NCBI RefSeq assembly: GCF_033118175.1
Contig: NC_083692.1
Coordinates: 87,586,501-87,650,500, forward strand
Source: Dama dama
Lineage: Eukaryota; Chordata; Mammalia; Artiodactyla; Cervidae
DNA: 64,000 nucleotides
Direction: 5' to 3'
Position 1 is the first letter of the stretch. Every line of letters begins with the position of its first letter. Below the pieces are notes generated by a model that ran no database searches, was not told where the DNA came from, and saw nothing but the letters and a program-made list of their open reading frames with translations. Of this stretch, positions 20,889-31,643 are shown piece after piece. The translations under genes and the position numbers were made by a program.

Positions 20889-21247
20889 AGCATGCCACAG
20901 TGAGCTAGTAATAAGATACCTTGGGATGTCCATCATGATGGATTTTCAGACAGTTAAATTGGTTAACGCATTTCCCTTTGACCTGTGGGTCAATCTTGGT
21001 GACTATCGGGGACAGGGCAGTCACGTTTTTATACATTACACCTTAAATACCTCACTGAATGCCACTGAGGTCCCACTCTCCAGGTAAGAGTCTGATTCAT
21101 AGACGGTGGAGTGAAGGAAACAGATGGCTCTGTGCCCACTGTGCCAGCTGCCTGGCAGGCCTCACTCTCTCTTACACCCCCTCCCTTGCATGCAGAGCCC
21201 CCCAAACAAGTAGTTACATATGTGCAAGTGAAAGTGATTTACTCAGA
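20889..21247. other. Unique sequence
   Basis: It contains 'aaattggttaacgcatttccc' and 'ctttgacctgtgggtcaatc', which are possible but unproven factor sites. Confidence 0.35.
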
Positions 21248-21260
21248 TATCTTCTACTGT

Positions 21261-21385
21261 TGTGGTTTGGTTGCTCAGCTGTTTCCAACTCTTTGCAACC
21301 CCATGGACTGTAGCCCTCCAGGCTCCTCTGTCCACGGGATGTCCCAGGCAAGAATCCTGGAGTGGGTTTCCATTTCCTTCTCCAG
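21261..21385 (-). mobile_element. Bov-tA SINE lacking the tRNA head
   Basis: Only the BovB-derived body remains ('gttgctcagctgtttcc' to 'catttccttctccag'). Flanks tatcttctactgt and tatctcctactat form an imperfect TSD, so it was 5'-truncated at insertion. Confidence 0.85.
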
Positions 21386-21775
21386 TATCTCCTACTATTA
21401 ATGCATATTAATGCATTAATTCCCATAATCAATTATTTCCTATAATTTGTGGGCATGAGGAAAATCCTCGCCTCCTCTCCCCGTGGGGAGTTTCATTTGA
21501 GAAGCCACAAGCGGTTGGCCTGGCCCAATGAGGGCATGCTCAGAGTGGGCGAGCGGGATGGTCACTGTGCAGAATGTGTGCAGCAGGTATCTGAAGTGAT
21601 GGTTCCCTCCCTCAGGGGCAGGGATGAGGTGCAGAGCTCACGAGCATCATGAAAACCCGGCCTGGGCAGCACCTCTGTGAAATGAGATCTAGCTCCCCTT
21701 TCAGTGTCCTTGTCTGTTCAGTGGGGCTAATAACTATCCTTTCACCCATCATCTCTTCCTTCCCGGTGTGTGCAG
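21386..21775. other. Unique sequence
   Basis: A/T-rich short palindromes at 21395-21425 ('attaatgcatattaatgcat'), and a weak reverse MIR-like stretch at 21700-21740. Confidence 0.35.
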
Positions 21776-21875
21776 ACTCCAGACAGGGCCTCGGGAATAT
21801 CACTGCAGAAGAGGAAGAAGAAGGATGGAGAAGGGACCAGGGACAGCAAGGCCCCAGAGAAAGGCTGTGAGCTGG
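21776..21875 (+). other. Exon-like segment with consensus splice sites
   Basis: A pyrimidine-rich tract (21741-21765) leads to 'gtgtgtgcag' ending at 21775. 100 bases later a strong donor 'TGG|gtaagt' begins at 21876. The segment is open in two of three frames; one (codons starting at 21776) gives a Lys/Arg-rich peptide containing SLQKRKKKDGEGTRD. I do not recognise it. It could be a coding exon, a lncRNA exon or chance; sites of this quality do occur by chance in 64 kb. Confidence 0.3.
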
Positions 21876-22139
21876 GTAAGTCAGGTGGGAATATCATTCA
21901 ATGGGGACAGAAGCCCAGGTCCAGGCCCCACTGGGGAATTCATGGCCTTCCCCTCTGGCCCCCAACACCCATGACTGGCCATCCCCCAACCCGGCAGTAA
22001 CCGAGGCCAGACTTCCCCCTGAGGTCCCTGCCTCCTGGATGACATGTTCTCCTGGATCTGAAGCATCCTTCACACTCACATACTCCCCTACCATCTGCAC
22101 GTTCCCTGCTTCCTCCTTACGGCTGTTCATGGAAAACAA
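21876..22139. other. Unique sequence
   Basis: Nothing recognised after the donor-like site. Confidence 0.4.
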
Positions 22140-22230
22140 AAAGATTTCCTACAATGCTGCAACTAAAGATCTTGCATGCCACAACTAAAACCCAGCGCAG
22201 CCAAGTACATAAAACAAATTTAAAGAAAAA
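22140..22230 (+). mobile_element. CHR-type SINE 3' fragment
   Basis: 'gatttcctacaatgctgcaac', 'ttgcatgccacaactaaaac', 'ccagcgcagccaagtac', A-rich tail. The same 3' body occurs complete at 31413-31631. Confidence 0.7.
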
Positions 22231-22237
22231 GAAGTGA

Positions 22238-22486
22238 AAGCAGGAACTCAGATATTTATGCACCCGCACTCATTGCAGCATTACTCACATTAGCCAAAGG
22301 ATGGAAATGAATAAACAAAATGTAGTATATACCTACAACAGAATATTGTTCCGCTTTGTATGTGCTACAACATGAATGAAACTTAAAGACATAAGTGAAA
22401 TAAGACACAAAAAGGTAAATATTATATGGCTTCACTTATATGAGGTATATAGAATAGTTAAATACATAGAGACAAAAGTATAATGT
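22238..22486 (+). mobile_element. Old L1 LINE 3' end, left part
   Basis: 'tttatgcacccgcactcattg', 'ttagccaaaggatggaaatg', 'atgtagtatatacctac' and 'tgaggtatatagaatag' match the ORF2 end and 3' UTR of old L1 families. Split by a SINE. Confidence 0.88.
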
Positions 22487-22740
22487 GGGCTTCCCTGGTG
22501 GTCCAGTGGTTAAGAATCCGCCTGCCAACACCAAGGACATGGGTTCAATCCCTGGTCTGGAAAGATCCCACATGCCGAGAGGCAACTAAGTCCGTGCTCC
22601 ACAACTGCTGAGTCTGCTCACCTAGAGCCCATGCTCCGCAAGAGAAGCCACCGCAATGAGAAGCCTGTGGGTGGCAACTAGGGAGCAGTCGCTACCCACA
22701 ACTAAAGAAACACCCTGCGCAGCAACAAAGACCAAAAAAT
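22487..22740 (+). mobile_element. CHR-2-type SINE inserted in L1
   Basis: Full-length: 'gggcttccctggtggtccag', 'gggttcaatccctggtctgg', repeated 'gcaactaag' and 'agagaagccaccgcaatgag', ending 'aaagaccaaaaaat'. TSD aagtataatgt at 22476-22486 and 22741-22751. Confidence 0.95.
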
Positions 22741-22957
22741 AAGTATAATGTAGGATACCAGGGGCTAGAAGGAGACAGGGATGGGAGTTACTGTCTGGTG
22801 GGCACAGAGCTTCAATCTGGGAAGATGAAAAGAATTCTAAAGACAGATGGTGGTTATGGCTGCACAATGTGACTATATGTCATTGAACTGTACACTTAAA
22901 AGTGGTTAAAACAATAAAATTTTATGTTATGCATATTTTACCACATTGAAAAAAAAA
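22741..22957 (+). mobile_element. Old L1 LINE 3' UTR, right part
   Basis: 'ggggctagaaggagacagg', 'aatctgggaagatgaaaag', 'cattgaactgtacacttaaa', 'tttatgttatgcatatttta', then poly-A. Confidence 0.88.
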
Positions 22958-23334
22958 CTGAAGAAAAAAACAAACCTAAGCTTTGAACTCCTTGTGGTCA
23001 GGGCCTGCATTTTTCACTTCTTTGGACTCTGTTCAGTTATAACAACAAAGGCCACGCCTGTGTGGAGAGAAGGGGAAGAGAAAGAGAAGGGCCTCTCTGG
23101 GTCAGTGGCCCACCAGGCTTGGAGACAGGAGCTGTGGGTCCATTCGGGTTCCCTGACCCCACAGCATGCATCTCCCACAGACTCTTTTTCCAGACCTGCA
23201 GCCCAGGCTCCACCCTCTCCTGGCCTGAAGCAGGTACTGTAGCCACACACCTCAGGCCTCCAGGTACCCTACCAGACCTTGCCCGCTCCATTCCTGCTGA
23301 CCTAGAAGGCCCCATCACCCACCATTCCCCTTTG
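22958..23334. other. Unique sequence
   Basis: Nothing recognised. Confidence 0.4.
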
Positions 23335-23590
23335 TCCCCTTGTGCTCAAACCACATCCAAAAACACTGTTCCCATTACATTGCATCCAAAAATATTGTTC
23401 CCAGTTGTGCCATATTCTCCGCATCTCCATGTGCTTTCGCAAGAACCATAACTTTTGTCTGGAAAGTTCTGTCTTACCTGCTACCTGATAAAGCCCACCT
23501 CATCCTTCACGTCTCAGTTCACACCCCCACCTGCTCTCTGAGGCCCTGCACCCTGCTCGGCATCTCAGCGCCTAACATCCAGACCTGTAA
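23335..23590 (+). mobile_element. L2 LINE 3' fragment
   Basis: 'ttgtctggaaagttctgtctt', 'aagcccacctcatccttcacg' and 'tcagttcacacccccacctgc' follow L2 order. The overlapping 177-codon open frame is by-product, not a gene. Confidence 0.55.
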
Positions 23591-23594
23591 TTGC

Positions 23595-23980
23595 CAGCAT
23601 CTCCCATTGGATGGTGGGATGATGGAGCAGTCAGTGCTGATTGGCCCCATCTCCCCCTTCCCCAACTCCCCATTTTCTTTCTTGCTTAGAGCCCAACTTC
23701 CGTTCAGCTGCTCCTTTCCTGCCTGGCCACCTCAAGTGAGAGCAACTGGCATCACAGTGCTGCTCGAGGGAGATGAAGCCCGATTGGCTTACACCAATCA
23801 CAGTATTCTATTCTTCTCTCTGGTATTGGCTGAGGAGGGGTCACGTGATCTAATTCTGGCCAATGAAATATGAGGGGAAATTTGCATGTTTCTGTCTGCT
23901 TAAAACCACGTGGGACAGGGACAAAAGGAAAAAGGCACTTTTCTGCCTCTGGGCCTGCTCATCAGTACTTGTCAACTGGC
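23595..23980 (+). mobile_element. Ancient interspersed repeat with CCAAT/ATTGG blocks
   Basis: 'gtgctgattggccccatctc', 'ccgattggcttacaccaatc', 'gaggggtcacgtgatctaat' and 'ctggccaatgaaatatgagg' resemble the old repeat at 11205-11800. Family not assigned. Confidence 0.5.
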
Positions 23981-24954
23981 ATTGCTTCAGCCACTCTGTC
24001 ACCCTGAGGAGTGACATCACCTACACATTGGGGGTGGGAGGGCAGAAGGATTTGTTATCAGGCAGGGTCCTGGCAGGGGGTGGGAATCATACCAGTTATG
24101 CTAGGGGGAATTTATGGTGAATAATTGCTCACTAGGTGTAGAAGATGTTAATCAGGTAACAGAAAGGTAAAAAGGAAGGTAGCCAGATACTGCTTTTAGG
24201 GTTGAGAGAACATAGGAAAGAGGCTGGAATCCCTAACACTTAGAGGAGGGGTGCGTGGAGCTGAAATGCCGACCTCTGGGAAGGGGCTGCTGCGTGGCTG
24301 GTGCAGGTCTCTCTGAGCTCAAAGGACAAGTCCACTGGGGTCTGGACCCAGCTTCTGAAGAGAAGATGCAACGCTGCCGTGTCTGTGAGAGTGGGAAGAA
24401 CAGCAAATCCATTCAGCCTTCAGAGGAATGGCCTCTGTGTGGTGAAGAGACCGTGCTGGAGGGAAGCTGGCAGGAACAGGAAGCCCTGGGAAAGGTATTA
24501 ACAGCCCCAAGGGCTCCCTCTAGTGTCCCCCATTGACCGACACTGGCAGGGAGCAGCTGGCAAAGCAGAAATGGGACTGGTGGCCTTCCAACTCATGTCA
24601 TAAAGCCGACGGTGGGCTAGGAGCTGAGACAACAGCCTAAGAACTGATACAGATGGAGAGTGCCTGAATCCTGGACCACAGCGCTACAACATTGCCATGA
24701 ACAACCAGGGTGCTGCCCTTCCTCAGATATCCTGTCATGAGAGAAAATAATATCCTCTCCAGGTCCTATAACTGACCCGACATCTGTACAGCCACAGTCC
24801 TGTCTGAGCTGGGTTCCCCCACAGAGCCTCGTGTGGGGCCCCACTGTTTGGAGACTGATGAGGTTGACCTAAAGCACCCTCCTGTCCCTGGACCTTCTGT
24901 GGCCTCCATGAGATGGGTCGGGGTGCTGACTTCCATGGAGTTGCTCTTCAGCGG
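23981..24954. other. Unique sequence with one CTCF-like site
   Basis: On the minus strand 24513-24526 reads ACACTAGAGGGAGC, a fair CTCF-core match. Nothing else is recognised. Confidence 0.35.
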
Positions 24955-25278
24955 TGTATTGATTTCCTAGGGTTGTTATAAGAAATAACCACAAACTTAG
25001 TGGCTTAAGACACCAGACACTTATTCTCTCACAGTTCTGGAGGCCAGTCTGAGATCAAGGTGTCAGCAGGGCCACGGTGCCTCTGAAGGTCCTGGGGAGA
25101 ACCTTCCTTGTCTCTTCCAGCCCTGGTGGCCCAGTCATTTCTTGGCTTGTGGCGGTATGCCTCCAGTCTCTACTGCGTGTTCTCCTGACCTTCCCCTCTG
25201 TGTCTCTGGGTGTCTGTTCTGTCTCTCATTGGATCTAGGGCCCATCTCCATCTCAATCCTCACGTTAATTACACTTCT
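24955..25278 (-). mobile_element. ERVL-MaLR (MLT1-like) LTR, left part
   Basis: 'gatttcctagggttgttataag', 'acttagtggcttaagacacc', 'cacagttctggaggccagtc', 'gagatcaaggtgtcagcagg', 'atctagggcccatctcc'. Same family type as 12030-12492. Interrupted by a Bov-tA. Confidence 0.85.
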
Positions 25279-25486
25279 GATGATATCCTAGTAGCTAAGT
25301 CTTCCGACTCTTTGTGACCCCATGGACTCTAGCCCCCCAGGTTCCTCTGTCCATGAGATTTCCCAGGCAAGGATACTGGAGTGGCTTGCCATTTCCTCCT
25401 CCAGGGGATCTTCCTGATCCAGGGATTAAATCCATGTCTCCTGCATAGTAGGTGGATTCTTTACCACTAAGTCACCTGGGAAGCCA
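25279..25486 (-). mobile_element. Bov-tA SINE inserted in an LTR
   Basis: Reverse copy ending in 'taagtcacctgggaagcc'. Perfect 12-base TSD aattacacttct at 25267-25278 and 25487-25498. Confidence 0.95.
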
Positions 25487-25590
25487 AATTACACTTCTAC
25501 AAAGACCTTGTTTCTGAAGAGCTCACACTCTGGGTCCCAGGTGGATACGAATTTGGGGAGGACACCTTTTAACACTATAAGAGGCAAGAT
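25487..25590 (-). mobile_element. ERVL-MaLR (MLT1-like) LTR, right part
   Basis: 'aattacacttctacaaagacc', 'ttgtttctgaagagctcaca' and 'gatacgaatttggggaggac' finish the LTR. Confidence 0.82.
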
Positions 25591-25664
25591 CCAGATCCGA
25601 AGAGGAAAGCTGGAGTTGGAACAGCAGCTGCCTTGCCCAGCACAAGGGCTCCTTCAGGCACCAA

Positions 25665-25720
25665 CTGTCACCTGTGGACAACACTTCAGCCCCTGTCACC
25701 TGTGGACAACACGTCAGCCC
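25665..25720. repeat. 28-base tandem duplication
   Basis: 25665-25692 and 25693-25720 are identical apart from one T/G difference (cacttc / cacgtc). The unit contains TGTCACCTGTGGACAACAC. Confidence 0.95.
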
Positions 25721-25859
25721 CTGGAACCACCCAGGCCCTGAAGGTCAGCAGTCACTGATAGACCCTCTCAGGAGGTTACATGATGGCCCCTTGCATTCCA
25801 CCTATGGGCTCCTGGTAAGGTCTGTCTGTCAAAGCATACACTGTAAATAAAGCCTTTTC

Positions 25860-26440
25860 CACTTGGGGACTGGTGGTAAAGCAAAGGGGAAAGGAAAAAA
25901 AATTAAACAAATGAAGGCAAAGTCTTCATCATCTACAAAACAATATGCAAAAACCAGGGCATTCCTCTGGACCATCGATAAATAATCCAGACCACAAAAA
26001 TAATACATTAGATGGCTTGTGTAATGGTAGCATGTGAAAGACTGTGGAACTTTCTAAAATTAATTTTCTTCATTTTGGTTTATTAAAATTGCACTCATCT
26101 ATCTCCCCTGTTAAATATTTTATTTTTTCATATTAATGGCTGCAATTTCAGCTTGTGCCTGTTTCTGTCATTAACACTGTACAAACTTAATATCATTAGT
26201 AGTTTTTCCCTTAATTATGTGACTAGAGAAGAAAAACATCAAAGTTTCCGTGAAATTGGAATAGTATATCTAAATTGCCTCATGTTTATTTTAACATTAA
26301 CAGTAAATGAAGCTAATGGGCTTTTATATTATTAAAAGCACTCATTTGTGTCCTGCCTGTTCTAATATATAACAAAGCTTTAAAAGATGTTAAATAATTA
26401 GTTATTTAATAGGGATGGGTAGAATAGATCAAGCGAAAGG
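25860..26440. promoter_or_regulatory. A/T-rich conserved non-coding element candidate
   Basis: No recognisable repeat over almost 600 bases, unlike its surroundings. Many TAAT/ATTA sites ('aaattaattttc', 'catattaatggc', 'cccttaattatgtg', 'aaataattagttatttaat'). Composition and repeat exclusion resemble developmental enhancers; conservation is inferred, not seen. Confidence 0.45.
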
Positions 26441-26874
26441 AAAAGTTGAGGGTAACCAATGCACACAGTTGAGGGGTCTGTCCCTTTTAGGTCTTTCAGA
26501 TGGGATTCCCTCTCCACAGGTTGCCTGTCCCCACTGTTAATGTGAGAGCTTCTAATTTATATCGACCCTGGAGAGTCTATTGTTGCAGCCTTGCAGAGGA
26601 CACATGTGTGGGGGGCAATAATGTTCTCAATTACTTCTGGGCAACTTCCATTCATAATTCAATACCTGCAAAGGCCCATGTTAGGCTGGGGCTCGGGAGG
26701 TCCTCTGCAGGAGGCAGCCATGTAGCTGCTGCTGCAGGCCACCTCCTCGCTCACAGCCTCCTCACTGCCTCCTGGAAGCAGGGTCTCCTTGGCTTTAGAG
26801 GATGCCGACGGATGGAGGCACTGCTCTGCGTCAAGAGCCCAGTGAGGCCTGGCCTGTGGGTCTAAGAGAAGGGA
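26441..26874. other. Unique sequence
   Basis: Nothing recognised. Confidence 0.4.
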
Positions 26875-27167
26875 TAGACTGTTATCACTCTCCTGCTCAA
26901 AAACCTGCAAGGACTCCCTGTGGCCTGCTCGGTCAAGGCCAAGCTGCTTGCTTGGCACTTGAGGCCCCACCTACCTGACCCAAGCTCCTGCTCTTTCCAG
27001 CATCTGTACTCTGTTCGGTCCAGCTCTTCCTCCGACCCCGGGCCCAGAACATGCCAAGCTGTCCCATCTCCTTGTCTTTGGTTGTGCCATTTGCCCTTAC
27101 CTGAACCCACGTTTGTCCTTTCACCTGTCTATCCAAATTCTAATCATTCCTAAAGATTCAAATTCAG
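26875..27167 (+). mobile_element. L2 LINE 3' region, left part
   Basis: 'ctcctgctcaaaaacctgcaa', 'ctccctgtggcctgctcggt', 'gcacttgaggccccacctac', 'cagaacatgccaagctgtcc', 'catttgcccttacctgaac' follow L2 order well. Interrupted by a CHR SINE. Confidence 0.8.
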
Positions 27168-27430
27168 ATCTGGGCTTCCCTGGCGGTCCAGTGGTTGAGA
27201 CTCCACCTTGCAATGTAGGGGACATCAGCTGGATCCCTGGTCCGGGAAGATCCCACATGCCTCAGGGGAACTAAACCCATGTGCCTAGAGCCCATGCTCT
27301 GCAGTAAGAGAAACCACGGCAATGAGAAGCCCACCGCAACTGGAGAGCAGTCCCCACCCACAACTAGAGATAGCCGCAAGCAACCATGAAGACCCAGCAC
27401 GGCCAATACACAAATACATGAATGAATAAA
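27168..27430 (+). mobile_element. CHR-2-type SINE inserted in L2
   Basis: 'tctgggcttccctggcggtcc' head, 'tggatccctggtccggg', repeated body, 'aagacccagcacggcc', ATACATGAATGAATAAA tail. Flanks attcaaattcag and attcaaattcca are a near-perfect TSD. Confidence 0.93.
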
Positions 27431-27480
27431 ATTCAAATTCCAGACCCTCCATTAGTCCTCTCCTGGTCCCTCTGTCTCAT
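27431..27480 (+). mobile_element. L2 LINE, right part
   Basis: 'ccctccattagtcctctcctgg' continues L2 after the SINE. Confidence 0.5.
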
Positions 27481-27492
27481 GAACCCCTAGAG

Positions 27493-27642
27493 CAGGGGTT
27501 TTCAAACTTGAGTATGTATCAGAATAACCAAGGGGGCTTGCTACAACACAGATGGACAGATTCCATAGGTCTGAGAATCTGAATTTCTAATAAGTTCCCA
27601 GGTGATGCTGACAGTCTGGGGACCACACTTTGAGAACTACTA
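27493..27642 (+). mobile_element. MER5A DNA transposon
   Basis: CAGGGGTTTTCAAACTTG start, 'gtatcagaataaccaagggg', 'gagaatctgaatttctaata', 'ttcccaggtgatgctgac', and complementary end 'tttgagaactac'. Confidence 0.9.
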
Positions 27643-27714
27643 GAACATATGCAGCCATTCCAGACCATGAGGCACTGTTCTTGTACTGGCTTGAAAGGCT
27701 CTCTGATAGTAGCA

Positions 27715-27870
27715 TGTGGCCAAGACTTCTCTCCTCAGATAGACAGTAGGTTCTTTGAAGGCAGGGACTCTGAACTACTCCTCTATATCCCTCGAGACAT
27801 GACTAGCTCAAGGATGGGCTCATGGTGTGTGAGCCAATGACTCAGATGGACAGATTGACTAGCTGCCATG
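27715..27870 (+). mobile_element. L2 LINE 3' end
   Basis: 'taggttctttgaaggcaggg', 'ctcctctatatccctcgag' and 'ctagctcaaggatgggctc' match the L2 terminus order. Confidence 0.55.
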
Positions 27871-28030
27871 AGTTTCATTCAATCCTTGAAAAAAATCTCC
27901 ATTTTATAGGTGAGGAAGCTGGGACTTAGAGAGATGAATTAAGTCACTAAAGGTCATACAACTATTAAGTGACAGATAAGATTTGATCTCAGGTTCATTT
28001 CCAGAGTCCTGGCCAATGCTTCTTAGTCAA
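27871..28030 (+). mobile_element. MIR SINE
   Basis: 'ctccattttataggtgagg', 'agctgggacttagagagatg', 'aaggtcatacaactattaag', 'tgatctcaggttcatttcc'. Confidence 0.85.
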
Positions 28031-28367
28031 GTGATTTCAAACATAGGACTTGGGAGGATAAGGCACCTGTGTTAGAAGGAAATTGGCTGCTTTTGTCACT
28101 TCTATGCTAAGGATTGTAGGTTTTAGTGATCCTTTAGTCTAGGACGGAGTACACATGGCAAACAAGCTGCTACTCTCCTCCAGCCAGCTAATGTACTCAG
28201 TCACCCTGACATAAATGCAAGTCTCAGTATTCTTCACACTGCACCAACTGATTGGCCTTTCTATGGCAGGATGAAATATATTTGCCATTCATAATCTAGT
28301 CCAATTTCTCCACGATGCTGGTGAGACCCAGAAAGGAAATGCAGCTTGGCTACCCTGCATATCAGTA
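28031..28367. other. Unique sequence
   Basis: Nothing recognised. Confidence 0.4.
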
Positions 28368-28560
28368 ATGTGTATTGGTTATCTCTTGCTGTGTAACAAA
28401 TTATCCTCAAACTCAACAGCAGACATTTATTGACTCATAGTTTCTGTGTGACATGAATTTGAGAATAACTCAGCTGGTTAGTTCTGGCTCAGGGTCTCCC
28501 ATGTGCTTGCAATCAGGATATTGGCAAAATATGAGATTTGGAATGAAAAGATCTGTGCTT
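28368..28560 (-). mobile_element. Ancient LTR-like fragment (ERVL-MaLR type, tentative)
   Basis: 'ggttatctcttgctgtgtaac', 'acatttattgactcatagtt', 'aactcagctggttagttctg' and 'ctcagggtctcccatgtg' follow a common old LTR order. Confidence 0.5.
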
Positions 28561-29399
28561 ACTTCTGTCGGTTACCATAAAGGCATTACTGATCCAAGAC
28601 AGTGAATTAAGTTCATGGCTATAGTTATTCTGACCATTCAGGTAACACAAACTTGGGCCGCAAATCTACTTTTTAAGAATGGTTCTTTGCCCTCCTGCCC
28701 TGCCCAGAATCAAGGCAACTTTTCTTACTGTCCCTGAGTGTGCAAGGGGTGAAGCAGTCTTCCTCTGGTTCATACTTACCCTGAGGGTTTCCTTTGGAGT
28801 CCAACCTTTATGAGGAAGGACATCCTATTAGATTCGCCACCTTTGCTGGCCCTGGGTTTTATCTTCTCTCCCCAAATACCCTCGGTCATGTCAAGACTGA
28901 AACTCAGGTTTGCTTGTTGGGCAAATACCCACAGGGTACAAGGAGCTTCAGTGCCCTCTGAGTTCCCACTCTCACATAGATTTTGGCCTTGTAGCTTCTT
29001 ACCATCTTGTCAGCCTTTAATGCTGTTAAGAAAATATTTTTCATTTTATTCAGCATTTCTAGTTGTTTCTACCATGAACATTGGTCTAAATAACTCAACC
29101 TGCCATATTACTAGCAATAGAAGTCTGCCATGTGCTTTTCCCACAACTCTAGATTAGTTTGTTTTCTCAATTAAAGTGACCAAAATAAGAAGTGGAATGG
29201 ATCAGTCCAGTGGATGGTGAGGTGATGGGGTGGTGGCTATTGTGCAAAAAATCCTCCTAAAGATGGTGAGGGTTCCTTACCCACTGACCATGAGCCCTGC
29301 CCATGCACCTAAGTAACTGGTCTGTGTTCTCCAGGCAGGATGGTCTTGATCAACCAAACCTCCCAAGGTCTTTGGAAGCTTTTAAGCAGGACGATGACG
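28561..29399. other. Unique sequence
   Basis: No repeat or exon is recognised. Confidence 0.4.
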
Positions 29400-29912
29400 C
29401 AAGCACATGTCACTCCAGGAAAGATGACTGTGGATATTCTTTGCTGACCAAGGTCCATATAGTCGAAGCTATGATTTTTCCAGTAGTCATGTACAGATGT
29501 GAGAGTTGGACCATAAAGAAGGCTGAGAGCTGAAGAATTGATACTTTCAAATTGTGGTGCTAAAGAAGATTCTTGAGAATCCCTTGGACAGCAAAGAGAC
29601 CAAACCAGTAAATCATAAAGGAGATCGACACTGAATATTCATTGGAAGGACTGATGCTGAAGTTGAAGCTCCAATACTTTGGCCACCTGATATGAAGAGC
29701 CAGCTCATTGGGGAAAAGCCCCTGATGCTGGGAAAGATTGAGGGTGGGAGGAGAAGGGGGCAACAGAGGATGAGATGGTTGGATGGCATCACTGACTCAA
29801 TGAACATGAGTCTAAGCAAACTCCAGTGAGATACTGAAGGACAGGAAAAACTGGCGTGCTGCAGTCTATGGGGGTCACAAAGAGTCAGACATGACTTGGC
29901 AACTAAACAACA
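29400..29912 (+). mobile_element. BovB LINE 3' end, diverged
   Basis: From 'ctttgctgaccaaggtcc' through 'gagagttggaccataaagaa', 'ccacctgatatgaagagcc' to 'agagtcagacatgacttggc'. More diverged than the other copies, with in-frame stops. The left end is approximate. Confidence 0.9.
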
Positions 29913-30221
29913 ATAATTGTTTGAAGAAGGGTTAGAGACACAATAGCTTTGGATGGGGAGGTCTGGAGGCTGTTATGGTGGTCAAGGTGAAATATAGTGA
30001 CAGGTTGGACTGGGGTCAAGAAGGGAGAAAGAAGTAAAGGATTGATTGATATCAGGAGGTACCATCAACAAGCATCACACTGTTGGCATGTGATCCTGGA
30101 CTTGATGTAATTGAAAATTGTAGGTTTAAGAGGCACAGCTCTTCTTAAGGCTCAGCGGACATGAATGGCAACTTGATTCCAATGAACCAGTCCTGTCACC
30201 ACATTGAAAACTGTGGCCTGG
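29913..30221. other. Unique sequence
   Basis: Nothing recognised. Confidence 0.4.
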
Positions 30222-30298
30222 TATGGCAAAAACCACTACAATATTGTAAAGTAATTAACCTCCAACTAATAAAAATAAATGGAAAAAAATAAATAAAG
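30222..30298 (+). mobile_element. L1-BT 3' terminus, very short
   Basis: 'atggcaaaaaccactacaat', 'attgtaaagtaattaacctcc', 'aaaaataaatggaaaaaaat': the terminal ~75 bases of the same L1 family as 36925-38132. Confidence 0.85.
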
Positions 30299-31412
30299 AG
30301 TAAGAAACATCCCAAGCCAAAAAAAAAGAATATAAAATTTCAATTTAAAAAAAAAACAAAAAACTGTGGCCTGTGGAGAGTTGATTGTGAGACTCCCTGG
30401 ATAAAGGATCTGAAGCGTCTTCCTTAAGTGGCCATGCCAGATGGACAACTACAAGGACAGTGGCGGGGTGGGGATGCTGGTGCAAGGCATCAACCATCTC
30501 TAGGTGTGGCCTGGACCCTTCTACGTCGTGACTCCCCTACATGTATTCATCTTGCTTCCTGGTGTAAACACCTATCCTCAGGCAAAGAGGATTACAAAAA
30601 GGGAGTATGAGGAAGGAAAAAGAAGATGAGTCACATAATAAAGGAAAGATAAGAGAATCATAAAAGGTCAAAGTTGAGAACAAGATGACAAAATTCTTAA
30701 AAACAAATATTAAAAGAAATTCAGGATCTGAAAATATTGAGTTTATACATAATAAAATCAACTGGATTTTTAAAAAATAAAATATTAGAACCTCAGATAT
30801 TAAATGCCAAAAACCTAAAAGTGAGAGTGATTCACTAGGAGCAACTGAAAGAGTGGCTCCAAGTCAAAAAGTTAAAAGTGATAATAAATTAATTGTTTAA
30901 AGTGCAGGAAATGGGAAGATTGATAAATAGGGTCCAAATGGGAATGTGGGATAAGGAAAAATGAAACAGATAATAAAATAGAAAAGTCCTGTTAATGTCA
31001 GGCCTTCGAGCTCCTGGGGAGAGCGAGTGTGCCTGGTCAGGAAGGCGCCTGCTCCTCTACCCTCAAACCCTCCCAGGGCAGCAGGCAGAGGGGCACAGGG
31101 GTGCTGTGAGGTGGCAGAGGGAGCCCCAGTCTGCGAGTCGGGGGACTGGGTCCCAGCGGGGTCTGATGGCATCCCTGCAGGGCCCGAGCTAATTTCCCGA
31201 CCGGTCCTCAGTCTCCTCAGCTGCAGGAGAAGAGCACCAACTTGATACCCACGCACTTCCTTCTGCTGTGCTGTCTGGGCTGGCAAAGGGGTGCCAGCCG
31301 CAAGCAGGGGGCTGGGGAGCTTGGCTTCTTAGGGGAAGCACTGAATCTGGAGACTGAAGACCTTGAGTCTCTAGGGTTCCAGAACGCAGCAGAAAGCGGA
31401 AAACAAGAGCTG
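30299..31412. other. Unique sequence, A-rich then GC-rich
   Basis: 30600-30980 is A-rich without a recognised repeat; 30990-31380 is GC-rich. No exon or RNA gene is visible. Confidence 0.4.
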
Positions 31413-31631
31413 GGGACTTCCCTGGCGATCCAGTGGCTAAGACTCTGCACTCCCAGCGGAGGGTGCTAGGTTCAACCCCTGGTCAGGGAACTAGGTCCCA
31501 CATGCCACAACTAAGAGTTCTTAGGGCACAACCAGAAGATTTCCCACAACACTGCAACTAAAATCCTACGTGCCGCAACTAAGACCCAGTGAGCCAAATA
31601 AATAAATAAGTAACATATCTTAGAAGAAAGA
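31413..31631 (+). mobile_element. CHR-type SINE
   Basis: 'gggacttccctggcgatccag', 'gttcaacccctggtcaggg', 'gatttcccacaacactgcaac', 'ctaagacccagtgagcc', AATAAATAAATAAG tail. Flanks aaacaagagctg (31401-31412) and aagcaagagctg (31632-31643). Confidence 0.9.
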
Positions 31632-31643
31632 AAGCAAGAGCTG

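Noticed and set aside
20430..20936. 168-codon minus-strand frame
   Set aside because: It is the antisense of the BovB 3' end at 20463-20888, not an independent gene.
23340..23873. 177-codon plus-strand frame
   Set aside because: It runs across an L2 relic and another old repeat. No protein family or splice context supports it.
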